Of a stretch of DNA of 64,000 nt, positions 25,582 to 34,061 are shown piece by piece. The DNA lies in the NCBI RefSeq assembly GCF_009469765.1, contig NZ_SSSQ01000003.1:62001-126000 (forward strand), in the 5' to 3' direction. Both the position numbers and the translations under genes were made by a program. The DNA is from Dechloromonas hortensis. GTDB lineage: Bacteria; Pseudomonadota; Gammaproteobacteria; Burkholderiales; Rhodocyclaceae. The notes beneath the pieces are model-generated. The model had not been told where the DNA came from. It made no database searches and worked only from the letters and a program-made list of their open reading frames with translations. Every line of letters begins with the position of its first letter. Within the stretch, counting starts at the first letter, position 1.

Positions 25582-26287
25582 CGCTTTCCTTGTGTGCCAC
25601 CGGGCGCAGCGCCTTGGCGCGCACCGGCTTTTGTCGCCAGTTGGGAGTAATCAAGTGCATGGCGTGAGTGCGCTTGATGGCGCGCAGCATGTAAACGCCG
25701 CCGGAAAAGTTCCACCAGCGATTACCCGCCGCCTCCAGCATCTGCCAGCGTTGCAGCCATTGTTGGGTTTCGCAGGGCGGGGCATAACAGCCGTAGGTGC
25801 CGCCATCGACTTCGAAGCCGAGTAGCTTGAGCCAGTCGCGCAGGCGCTGGGTCGACAGATAACTGCCGTTCCACGGGAATTCGCCGGAGCGTTTCAGCGT
25901 TTTCGTGGCGCCCCACAGGGACAGTGGGTTGAAGCCGACGATGATGACCTGGCCTTCCGGAATCAGGATCCGTTCGGCCTCGCGCAGGATCTGGTGCGGG
26001 TCGTCGCTGAATTCCAGGACGTGGGGCAGGACGACGAGGTCGGTGCTGTGCGAAGCGAAGGGCAGGGCGCTGAGGTCGCAGAGGACATCGACCGGCCCGG
26101 TGCAGCCGGCCCGCTGGCGTAGCGGAATGCGGTTGGCGCGCAGGAAGTCGTATTGCGGCAGACCGCATTGCAGCGCATTGAAGCCGAAAACGTCGGCGAC
26201 CGCGTTGTCCAGCACCGACTGTTCCCAGTTCAGTACGTACCGTCCCTGGGCCGTATTCAACCAGCGATCGAGGCCGGGAATTGACAT
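25571..26287 (-). CDS. SAM-dependent class I methyltransferase
   Basis: 238 residues from the ATG at 26287, preceded by an AGGAG ribosome site. A methyltransferase fold is suggested by [26 protein letters not shown] and [20 protein letters not shown], the pattern of type 11 methyltransferases. The usual glycine-rich motif I is not obvious. This family often sits next to rnhA-dnaQ and gloB in betaproteobacteria; the substrate is unknown. Only 28 bases separate it from divergent gloB. Confidence 0.87.
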   Translation of the reverse strand: MSIPGLDRWLNTAQGRYVLNWEQSVLDNAVADVFGFNALQCGLPQYDFLRANRIPLRQRAGCTGPVDVLCDLSALPFASHSTDLVVLPHVLEFSDDPHQILREAERILIPEGQVIIVGFNPLSLWGATKTLKRSGEFPWNGSYLSTQRLRDWLKLLGFEVDGGTYGCYAPPCETQQWLQRWQMLEAAGNRWWNFSGGVYMLRAIKRTHAMHLITPNWRQKPVRAKALRPVAHKESDVC

Positions 26288-26315
26288 CCGCTGCTCCTGG
26301 CTCGATAGTTCCGGC

Positions 26316-27071
26316 ATGTTTACGATCTCACTCATTCCCGCGTTCAAGGACAATTACATCTGGCTGCTGACCCTGGGCAAGCGTGCTGCCGTGGTCGACC
26401 CCGGCGAGGCGGCGCCTGTCATCGCCCGGCTGGAAGCCGAGGGGCTGACCCTGGAAAGCATCCTGATTACCCATCACCACGCCGATCACCAGGGCGGTGT
26501 CGGCGCCTTGGTCGAGCGTTGGCAGCCCGAGGTCTTTGCCCCGGCTGCCGAGTCTATCACAGGCTGTAATCACCCCCTGCGCGGTGGCGAACGGATCGAG
26601 GTGCTTGGTCAGACTGTCGAGGTCATGGCGGTGCCCGGCCATACGCTGGGCCACCTGGCCTACTACGCGGCGCCGGCCCTGTTCTGCGGCGATACCCTGT
26701 TCGGGGCCGGTTGCGGTCGCCTGTTCGAGGGCACGCCGGCCCAGATGGCGGCTTCGCTGGCGACGCTTGCCGCGCTGCCCGATGAGACGCGGGTTTATTG
26801 TGCCCACGAATACACCGAAATGAATTTGCGTTTCGCGCTGGCCGTCGAACCTGAAAGCCCGGCCGTGCAGCAACGGGTGGCAAAAGTGGCGGCGCTGCGT
26901 GCGGCCGGCCAGTCCAGCGTGCCATCGACGCTGGGCGAGGAAAAGGCGACCAATCCCTTCCTGCGTTGCGAGGAAACGGCTGTCGTCGCGGCCGGTTTGC
27001 AACATGCTGCGGTCGACCGTTCAAAAACGGCAATTTTCACCGCCATCCGTGCCTGGCGGAACAGCTTCTAA
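26316..27071 (+). CDS. gloB: Hydroxyacylglutathione hydrolase (glyoxalase II)
   Basis: 251 residues of the metallo-beta-lactamase fold, with THHHADH (52-58) for two metals, PGHTLGH, a metal-bridging Asp in FCGDTLF and CAHEYT. It hydrolyses S-lactoylglutathione to lactate in methylglyoxal detoxification. Its stop overlaps the stop of the convergent receiver gene, so there is no spacer between them. One dispersed CTGCGGTCGAC motif lies near the C-terminal codons. Confidence 0.95.
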   Translation: MFTISLIPAFKDNYIWLLTLGKRAAVVDPGEAAPVIARLEAEGLTLESILITHHHADHQGGVGALVERWQPEVFAPAAESITGCNHPLRGGERIEVLGQTVEVMAVPGHTLGHLAYYAAPALFCGDTLFGAGCGRLFEGTPAQMAASLATLAALPDETRVYCAHEYTEMNLRFALAVEPESPAVQQRVAKVAALRAAGQSSVPSTLGEEKATNPFLRCEETAVVAAGLQHAAVDRSKTAIFTAIRAWRNSF

Positions 27072-27460
27072 GCTGCTTTCTGGCGCAGACGCGCCGTCAC
27101 CTTGGCCAGTGCATCGAGCACGCGGGCCGCATTGAAGGGCTTGATGATAAAGCCGCAGGCGCCGTTCATGATCGACTCCTGAACGGTGTCGGGGTCGGCG
27201 TTGCCGGTAATCATCACGATTTCGGTCTGTGGTCGGGCGGCCTTGATTTCGACCAAGGCTTCCAGGCCATCCTTCTCCGGCATCATGACGTCCAGGCAGA
27301 TGATGTCCGGCTTCAGGCGTTCTGCCATGTCGACGGCGATGTTGCCGTTACGGGCCTCGCCGATCACCTCGTATTCATCGCCGCGCAAAATGCCGCGCAG
27401 GATGCTGCGCATCATGTCGTTGTCGTCGACGATGACGATAGTCGTCCGTTTGCTATTCAT
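27068..27460 (-). CDS. Single-domain response regulator (CheY-like)
   Basis: 130 residues, receiver only: acidic pair DDND near 12, phosphoacceptor in IICLDVMMPEKDG and lysine in IIKPF. With no output domain it must act through protein contact, as CheY does, or as a phosphorelay shuttle. It overlaps the REC-GGDEF gene start-to-stop by eight bases, so the two are likely parts of the same signalling path. Confidence 0.92.
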   Translation of the reverse strand: MNSKRTTIVIVDDNDMMRSILRGILRGDEYEVIGEARNGNIAVDMAERLKPDIICLDVMMPEKDGLEALVEIKAARPQTEIVMITGNADPDTVQESIMNGACGFIIKPFNAARVLDALAKVTARLRQKAA

Positions 27461-28409
27461 GATCAGCCAGAATGGTATCGGCCCGGACTACCCGGTCGCG
27501 GCCTTCGTGCTTGGCACGATAAAGGGCGCGGTCGGCGGCCTTGATCAGGTCGTCGTGCAGTCCTTCGGTATCGGGAACCTGGGCGGCAATACCGATGCTT
27601 AGGGTGACCCGCCCATGCGGTGAGCCGGCGTGTGGAATATTCAGGGCATGCAGGGCGTGGCGGATTTTTTCGCCGACGAACAGGGCGCCGCCAATGGCGG
27701 TTTCCGGCAGGATCGCCGCAAACTCTTCGCCCCCATAGCGGGCCGCAACGTCGGAAGCTCGTTCCATGGTCCGCTGAATGACCCCGGCGACCTGGCGCAG
27801 GCAGTCATCCCCGGCCTGATGGCCGTAGGTATCGTTGAACAGCTTGAAATGATCGACGTCGCACATCAGCAGCGCGATGCTGTTCGAGGTGCGGCGGGCG
27901 CGGCGCCATTCACGGGAAATGTAATCGTCGAACAGCCGCCGATTGGCGATGCCGGTCAGGCCGTCGCTGGCCGACAGGCGTTTCAGTTCCTGATTGGCGG
28001 TATCGAGCTTGCGGGCGAGGACGACCAGCGAGGTACGCATCTGGATGATGCGCTGCATGGCGCGAATCTTGGCGCCGAGCACGACTTCGCTGACCGGCTT
28101 GTGCAGGTAGTCGTCGCCGCCCGAGGCGATGCCGCGTTCGATGTCCTCGTCCTTGCCGAGCGAAGAGAGAAAGATGATCGGCGTCCAGTTTTCGGCTCTT
28201 TCCAGACCGCGCAGGCGCTGGGCGACGGCAAAACCATCGGTGTCGGGCAGGACGACGTCGAGCAGGACGATGTCGGGGTGTTCCGTCTGAAAAATCTCGA
28301 TGGCCTGGGCGCCGGTTTCAGCCTTGACTGCCGTCGCACCCAAGCGCTCGACATACTGGGTGAGAACCAGCAGATTGGAGCGTGTATCTTCGACAATCAG
28401 GATTTTCAT
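27453..28409 (-). CDS. Response regulator with diguanylate cyclase output (REC-GGDEF)
   Basis: 318 residues: receiver (about 1-122; phosphoacceptor in VLLDVVLPD, K in YLHKPV), a helical linker, then a GGDEF domain with DGLTGIANRR, DVDHFKLFND and the active-site variant GGEEF. The motif is intact, so cyclic-di-GMP synthesis from two GTP is expected on phosphorylation. This is the PleD/WspR type of architecture. It precedes the CheY-like gene. Confidence 0.94.
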   Translation of the reverse strand: MKILIVEDTRSNLLVLTQYVERLGATAVKAETGAQAIEIFQTEHPDIVLLDVVLPDTDGFAVAQRLRGLERAENWTPIIFLSSLGKDEDIERGIASGGDDYLHKPVSEVVLGAKIRAMQRIIQMRTSLVVLARKLDTANQELKRLSASDGLTGIANRRLFDDYISREWRRARRTSNSIALLMCDVDHFKLFNDTYGHQAGDDCLRQVAGVIQRTMERASDVAARYGGEEFAAILPETAIGGALFVGEKIRHALHALNIPHAGSPHGRVTLSIGIAAQVPDTEGLHDDLIKAADRALYRAKHEGRDRVVRADTILADHE

Positions 28410-28439
28410 GGCGGACTTGGAGAGTTGGCCGCCCGAAGT

Positions 28440-28838
28440 CTAACGACAATAAGTCCAGAAGAACAGCAGCGCGGCGGCCGATATCCCAATGGCAACCAGG
28501 CCCCAGACGATGCCCTGGATCAAGGCCTGGCGCGCCTCGTAATGGCCGGCCCGTTTCCGGCAATCGAAAAAGCGCTGAAATTCGCCGAAGGTGACGACGA
28601 CTGCCAGGCCAAAGAAAATCATCCCGCAAAACAGGAAAATGATCGGCCCGTTCGATAGGTCGCGGCAGGTGGCTGCGGTGTAATGCAGGTAGCGCAGTAC
28701 CGAGTCGGTCTTGAAAGCAAACTGACTGACGGTATAGGTGAGCAGGCCGAAGCCGGTCAGCAGGCTGATGCCCAGCCAGGTTTCGCCGCGCTTGAGTTGG
28801 GCGGCCAGATTCTTCAGTTCGTCAAACAGCCATTTCAT
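28440..28838 (-). CDS. Membrane protein of unknown function
   Basis: 132 residues with three predicted helices (about 21-41, 65-87 and 108-128), one cysteine before the second helix and a charged loop FDCRKRAGHYEARQ between the second and third. I do not recognise a family. It lies 30 bases upstream of the REC-GGDEF gene on the same strand and diverges from the large DUF748 gene across about 80 bases, which must hold both promoters. Confidence 0.75.
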   Translation of the reverse strand: MKWLFDELKNLAAQLKRGETWLGISLLTGFGLLTYTVSQFAFKTDSVLRYLHYTAATCRDLSNGPIIFLFCGMIFFGLAVVVTFGEFQRFFDCRKRAGHYEARQALIQGIVWGLVAIGISAAALLFFWTYCR

Positions 28839-28917
28839 GAATTATTGCCGCGTTTCGGTCGGGGTCATTGTGCTAAATTCGACACAAATACAAAATAGAG
28901 TTACCCGGTAGATTACC

Positions 28918-31900
28918 ATGGCTGAAGAAACAGGCACCAATTCGACGACAATGTCGCGCGCCAGCGCGGTGTTGAACTCCCCACGCAGTCGGCGTTTCGG
29001 GAAATGGCTCGGCGGATTTTTGCTTCTTTTCGGCCTTTTTGGCTTTTTTGCCGCGCCGCCCCTCGTAAAGTCCATTCTGCTCAAGCAACTGTCGACCGAA
29101 CTGCACCGCGAGGTCAGTATCGGGAGTATCGATATCAATCCCTTCACCTTGTCGGCCAGCATCAGTGGCCTGTCGATCAAGGCCGAGGGGGGCAAGGAGG
29201 TGGCCGGCTTTGACGAATTGTTCGTCAACCTGTCGGGTTTCTCGGCTCTGCAGGCGGGCATTGTCGTCGATGCCATCCGCCTGCAGGGGCCGCGCCTGGC
29301 TGTGACGCGACTCAGCGAAGGGCGCTACGACATTTCGGATCTGCTCGATGAGTGGATGAAGCCGAAGGATGAGCCGGAGAGTCCACTGCCCCGTTTTTCG
29401 CTGAACAATATCCAGGTGATCGGCGGCAAGATCGAGTTCGACGATCAGCCCAAGGGCAAGGTCCATACGATCGGCGATATCAATCTTGGCCTGCCTTTCG
29501 TCTCCAGTCTGCCGTACCAGGCCGAAGTCCTGATCGAGCCGAGCTTTTCGGCCGTCATCAATGGTGCACCGCTGGCCTTGAAGGGGCGCAGCAAGCCGTT
29601 TGCAGGCAAGCATGAAAGCGAGCTCGATCTCGATCTGGATCGCTTCGATCTGGCGGGCATCCAGCCTTACCTGCCGGATTCTGTGCCCGTGCGTCTCGGT
29701 GCCGGCACCCTCGACTCCGAGTTGAAGATCGTTTTCAAGGAGCTTTCCGAGCAGGTCTTTTCACTGGCTGTCGTCGGCAGCGCCCATGTCTCCGGCCTGG
29801 CGTTGGCCGAAAGCGGCGGCCAGCCGCTGATTGGCTGGAAGCGTCTGGATGTCGATCTGGAAAATGCCGACCTGCTCAACCGGAAAATCGCCATCAAGCG
29901 AATTACGCTCGATGGGCTGGATGCGACTCTTACGGTGAACCGCCAGGGTGAGTTCAATGTCCTGATGCTGGCTGACAAGCTGGCCCGGCCAGCGGCCAAA
30001 GCCCCGGCCGAAAAGCCGGTGGCAACAAGTTCGCCGGCGAAGCCGCTCGAATGGTCGCTGGGGGAATTCGTGCTGAACAACGGTTTGCTGCGTTGGCAGG
30101 ACGACTCGAAACTGGCCCCGGTTGCCGGTGAAGTGCGCAATCTGCAGGCACTGGTCGGCCGGGTCGATAGCAAGCTGGTCGAGCCGATCGAAATTGGCGA
30201 GGTTAGCTACCAAGTTGATCTCGGCGAGCGTTTCCGGGTCGAGAAAATGCACATCAAGGGGATTCGTGTCGATTTGCCGGCGCATCGCGTCGAGATTGCC
30301 GAAGTGACCAACAGCCAGACGCGGGCTCGCATGCTGCGCAACAAGGCGGGCCAGATCGAGTGGGTCAGTTCGCCGGTGCTGAAAACGATCCGTGCCACCG
30401 ATGCGAAGATTGACGAGCGGCCCTGGGTTGGCTCCATCGCCAAGCTTGCCATCGAGGATCTGGCTTTCCGCCTGGAAGACCAGACGACCCGGCCTGCCGC
30501 GGTGCAGGAGCTGGAAGGATTCAGCTTGCACGGCGAGAACCTGAGTAACGAGCCGGGCAAAAAAGGCACGGTTTCCCTGAAGGGGATGATCAACAAGAAG
30601 GGTCACCTGAACGTCGATGGCAATGTTCAGATCATGCCGCTCAACCTCGCCCTCAAGGTCCAGACCGAGGCGATCCCGCTGATGCCGCTGCAGCCCTATT
30701 TCAGCGAGCAACTGAATATCGCGCTCAGTCGCGGCCAGTTCTCGAACAAGGGCGAAGCCACGGCCGTCATCGACAAGGGGGAGTTGAAGGCCGGCTACAA
30801 GGGTTCGCTGACGCTGGGTGATTTCCTTGCGGTCGACAAGATCAACAGTGCCGATTTCCTGAAATGGAAATCCCTCTATGTCGGTGGCGTTGATTTCCAG
30901 TTGCAGCCGATGACGATCAATGTCGGCGAGATCGCGCTCGCCGATTTCTATTCCCGCCTGATTCTCAATTCGGCCGGGCGTCTGAATGTCCAGGATATTG
31001 TCAAAAAACCGGAGGGCGAAGTTGTCGTTGCCCCGCCGGCGCCGACGCAGGGGCCGACTGAAGCGAGCAAGACGGCGGCTGTCAAGCCGCCCGCCAAGGA
31101 CGCGGTGGCGGCCAAACCGGTTGTGCCGATCAAGATCGCCAAGATTACGTTGCAAAACGGGACGGTCAATTTTTCCGACTTTTTCGTCAAGCCGAATTAC
31201 ACGGTCAATGTCACCAAGCTCGGCGGACGCATTACCGGCTTGTCTTCGGTCGCCGATACGCTGGCCGATCTCGAACTGCGCGGCAGTTATGCCAGCTCTT
31301 CGCCGGTTCAGATCCTGGCCAAACTGAATCCGCTGGCCGCCAAGGCCTACCTCGATCTGAAAGCGGAGGTCACCGGGGTCGATCTGGTCGGTTTCTCGCC
31401 GTACTCCGGAAAATATGCCGGCTACGCCATCGAGAAGGGCAAGCTGTCGGTAAATCTGGCTTACAAGCTGGAGAACAATCTGCTCACTGCCGACAATCGG
31501 CTGTTCATCGATCAATTCACTTTCGGCGACAAGATCGAAAGTCCGGATGCGACCACGCTGCCGGTCAATCTGGCCATTTCCCTGCTCAAGAACAATCGCG
31601 GTGAGATCGATCTCAACCTGCCGATTTCCGGTTCGCTGGATGACCCGGAGTTCTCGGTCGGCGGCCTGATCTTCAAGGTGATTGGCAACCTGTTCGTCAA
31701 GGCGGTGACTTCGCCGTTTGCCTTGCTCGGTTCGATGTTCGGCAGCGGCGAGGAGTTGTCGAATGTCGAGTTCGCCCCCGGGCGGGCAACGCTCAACGAG
31801 GCGGCCGGCAGGAAGCTGGAAGCGCTGGCCAAGGCGTTGAACGAGCGGGCTGCGCTGAAGCTCGAAATTACCGGTCGGGCCGATCCTGAGGCTGACAAGG

Positions 31901-32307
31901 AAGGTATCAAGCGCGTTGCCATCGAGCGTGCGATGAAAGCCGAGAAACTGAAGGACACGCTGAAGAAGAGCGGCGAGGGGGAGTCGCTGGACAGCATTCA
32001 AATTGCGCCGGAAGAGTACAAAACCTACCTGACCCGGGCCTACAAGGAAGCCAAGTTCCCGAAACCGCGCAATATCGTCGGCATGCAGAAGGAATTGCCG
32101 GTCGAGGAGATGGAAAAGCTGATGCTGACCAACCTGCCGGCTAGCGATGACGATGTCCGCGCCCTGGCCGTGCGCCGGGCTGAAACGGTGCAGGGCTGGT
32201 TGGTCGAGTCGGGCAAGGTGCCGGTCGAGCGGATCTTCCTGTTGCCGGCAAAGATCGAGGTCGATGAAAAGGCCAAGAGCAGCCGGGTCGACTTTTCGTT
32301 GAGATGA
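28918..32307 (+). CDS. DUF748/AsmA-like envelope protein
   Basis: 1129 residues with one N-terminal helix (about 33-52) and a very long periplasmic part of repeated beta-rich segments, including a Pro/Ala-rich break near 705-730. DUF748 and AsmA-like proteins are thought to bridge the inner and outer membrane and move or organise lipids. The C-terminal 120 residues hold an OmpA-like piece (ALKLEITGRADPEAD, VRALAVRRAETVQGWL) that could contact peptidoglycan. It is followed four bases on by rmuC. Confidence 0.88.
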   Translation: MAEETGTNSTTMSRASAVLNSPRSRRFGKWLGGFLLLFGLFGFFAAPPLVKSILLKQLSTELHREVSIGSIDINPFTLSASISGLSIKAEGGKEVAGFDELFVNLSGFSALQAGIVVDAIRLQGPRLAVTRLSEGRYDISDLLDEWMKPKDEPESPLPRFSLNNIQVIGGKIEFDDQPKGKVHTIGDINLGLPFVSSLPYQAEVLIEPSFSAVINGAPLALKGRSKPFAGKHESELDLDLDRFDLAGIQPYLPDSVPVRLGAGTLDSELKIVFKELSEQVFSLAVVGSAHVSGLALAESGGQPLIGWKRLDVDLENADLLNRKIAIKRITLDGLDATLTVNRQGEFNVLMLADKLARPAAKAPAEKPVATSSPAKPLEWSLGEFVLNNGLLRWQDDSKLAPVAGEVRNLQALVGRVDSKLVEPIEIGEVSYQVDLGERFRVEKMHIKGIRVDLPAHRVEIAEVTNSQTRARMLRNKAGQIEWVSSPVLKTIRATDAKIDERPWVGSIAKLAIEDLAFRLEDQTTRPAAVQELEGFSLHGENLSNEPGKKGTVSLKGMINKKGHLNVDGNVQIMPLNLALKVQTEAIPLMPLQPYFSEQLNIALSRGQFSNKGEATAVIDKGELKAGYKGSLTLGDFLAVDKINSADFLKWKSLYVGGVDFQLQPMTINVGEIALADFYSRLILNSAGRLNVQDIVKKPEGEVVVAPPAPTQGPTEASKTAAVKPPAKDAVAAKPVVPIKIAKITLQNGTVNFSDFFVKPNYTVNVTKLGGRITGLSSVADTLADLELRGSYASSSPVQILAKLNPLAAKAYLDLKAEVTGVDLVGFSPYSGKYAGYAIEKGKLSVNLAYKLENNLLTADNRLFIDQFTFGDKIESPDATTLPVNLAISLLKNNRGEIDLNLPISGSLDDPEFSVGGLIFKVIGNLFVKAVTSPFALLGSMFGSGEELSNVEFAPGRATLNEAAGRKLEALAKALNERAALKLEITGRADPEADKEGIKRVAIERAMKAEKLKDTLKKSGEGESLDSIQIAPEEYKTYLTRAYKEAKFPKPRNIVGMQKELPVEEMEKLMLTNLPASDDDVRALAVRRAETVQGWLVESGKVPVERIFLLPAKIEVDEKAKSSRVDFSLR

Positions 32308-32311
32308 TGCG

Positions 32312-33646
32312 ATGAGTCAAACGATGGGGCTTGCCCTGATCGCCAGTGTCGTGGTCGTCATCTTGCTGCAGGTGGTTTTGCTGCTGCGCGGCGGGCGACG
32401 GCCGGACGACGAGTTGCGTTTGCGCAGCCTGCAGGAGGCGCAGGAAAAGGGCCTGGCGCGCCTGGAGCGGGAACTGCGCGAGGAACTGGCACGCGGGCGG
32501 CGCGAAGATGCCGAGGAGGCCTTTCGCGACCGCGAGGAACGGGCCCAGTCATCAACCTTGCTCGGCCAGGCACTGAGCACGCAGGTTGGTCAGTTCGGTA
32601 GCCTGCAGGCCGAGCGGCTCGAAGCCTTTGCCCGCGAACTGAACCGTTTTTCGCTCGGCTTGGATGAACGATTTGAGCGCCTGAAATTGGCTGTCGAAGG
32701 GCGGTTGACCGCAATCCAGGCCGACAATGCGGCGAAGCTGGAAGAGATGCGGCGGACCGTCGATGAAAAATTGCATGCGACGCTGGAACAGCGCCTCGGC
32801 GAATCCTTCAAACTGGTCAGCGACCGGCTGGAACAGGTCCATCGTGGGCTGGGCGAGATGCAGACGCTGGCCGTCGGCGTTGGTGACCTCAAGCGCGTGC
32901 TGACCAACGTCAAGACACGCGGCACCTGGGGTGAGGTGCAGCTTTCGGCGCTGCTCGAACAACTGTTGACCACCGATCAGTTCGCGGCGAATGTCGCGAC
33001 GCGGCCGGGCAGCAACGAGCGCGTCGATTTTGCGATTCGCCTGCCGGGCAAGGATGATGGCGCCGTGGTCTGGCTGCCGATCGATGCCAAGTTTCCGATC
33101 GAGGATTACCTGCGCCTGAGCGAGGCGCAGGAGCGCGGCGATCCGGCTGCTGTCGAGGAAGCCGCCAAGGGCATCGAGTTGCGCCTGAAGAGCGAGGCGA
33201 AAAGCATCCGCGACAAATATGTCGCACCGCCGCACACAACAGATTTTGCCTTGCTCTATCTGCCGATCGAGGGGCTGTATGCCGAGGCGCTGCGCCGGCC
33301 GGGCCTGGCCGAAACGCTGCAGCGCGATTTCCGGATCAGCCTGGCTGGTCCGACGACGCTGGCGGCGCTGCTCAATACGCTGCAGATGGGTTTTCGGACG
33401 CTGGCCATCGAGCAGCGCTCGGCCGAGGTCTGGGCCGTGCTCGGCGCGGTGAAGACCGAGTTCGGCAAGTTTGGCGAAGCCTTGGCGCATACCAAAAAGA
33501 AGCTCGATGAAGCGAGCAGCAGTATCAGCAAGGCAGAAACCCGCACCCGTCAGCTCTCGCGCAAATTGAAGGAAGTCGAGGCGCTGCCGGTGGCGGAATC
33601 GGAACAATTGATCGGGGTGGTGGAGTTTGATGGCGAAGACGAGTGA
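32312..33646 (+). CDS. rmuC: RmuC-family DNA recombination protein
   Basis: 444 residues: an N-terminal membrane helix (about 5-26), a long coiled coil (about 30-180) and a nuclease-like RmuC domain with RGTWGEVQL, LPIDAKFPIEDY and YLPIEGLYAEAL. RmuC limits inversions at short repeats in E. coli; the PD-(D/E)xK-type core suggests nuclease activity. The gene overlaps the DUF3293 gene by 17 bases. Confidence 0.94.
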   Translation: MSQTMGLALIASVVVVILLQVVLLLRGGRRPDDELRLRSLQEAQEKGLARLERELREELARGRREDAEEAFRDREERAQSSTLLGQALSTQVGQFGSLQAERLEAFARELNRFSLGLDERFERLKLAVEGRLTAIQADNAAKLEEMRRTVDEKLHATLEQRLGESFKLVSDRLEQVHRGLGEMQTLAVGVGDLKRVLTNVKTRGTWGEVQLSALLEQLLTTDQFAANVATRPGSNERVDFAIRLPGKDDGAVVWLPIDAKFPIEDYLRLSEAQERGDPAAVEEAAKGIELRLKSEAKSIRDKYVAPPHTTDFALLYLPIEGLYAEALRRPGLAETLQRDFRISLAGPTTLAALLNTLQMGFRTLAIEQRSAEVWAVLGAVKTEFGKFGEALAHTKKKLDEASSSISKAETRTRQLSRKLKEVEALPVAESEQLIGVVEFDGEDE

Positions 33647-34061
33647 ACTGGAGGCGCTGTACCGCGCGACGACTTACCGGGTGTTTTTGCCGGGGGGGCA
33701 TTGCGACCTGCGGATCGATCAGCCCTGCGAAAAATTGAGTTGCTGGCTGAAGAGCGTCGGGGCATCGAACTTTGCCATCATTACGGCCTGCAATCCCGGT
33801 TCGCAGCCGGTTGATGCAGCACGGAACGCCGAGCAGCAGTCGCTGCTCGAATGCGATCTGCTGGAGGGCAACTACGAGCCCTACGCCGGCGAGAATGTGG
33901 CCGATGGCGCGGCCTGGCCGGTCGAGGAAAGCTGCTTCGTCGCCGATATCGCGCCGGAGGATGCCTGTGCGCTCGGTCAGGACTATGGCCAGAATGCGGT
34001 GGTTTATGGAAGTGCCGATGGCGTGCCGCGACTGCTCTGGATCGAGTTGGGCGACGCATGA
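33630..34061 (+). CDS. DUF3293 protein
   Basis: 143 residues from the ATG at 33630 (a TTG just before it is less likely). The sequence FAIITACNPGSQP near the middle and the C-terminal QNAVVYGSADGVPRLLWI match the general look of DUF3293 proteins, which are soluble and uncharacterised. It sits inside an rmuC-DUF3293-kinase run with overlapping ends, suggesting one transcript. Confidence 0.82.
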   Translation: MAKTSELEALYRATTYRVFLPGGHCDLRIDQPCEKLSCWLKSVGASNFAIITACNPGSQPVDAARNAEQQSLLECDLLEGNYEPYAGENVADGAAWPVEESCFVADIAPEDACALGQDYGQNAVVYGSADGVPRLLWIELGDA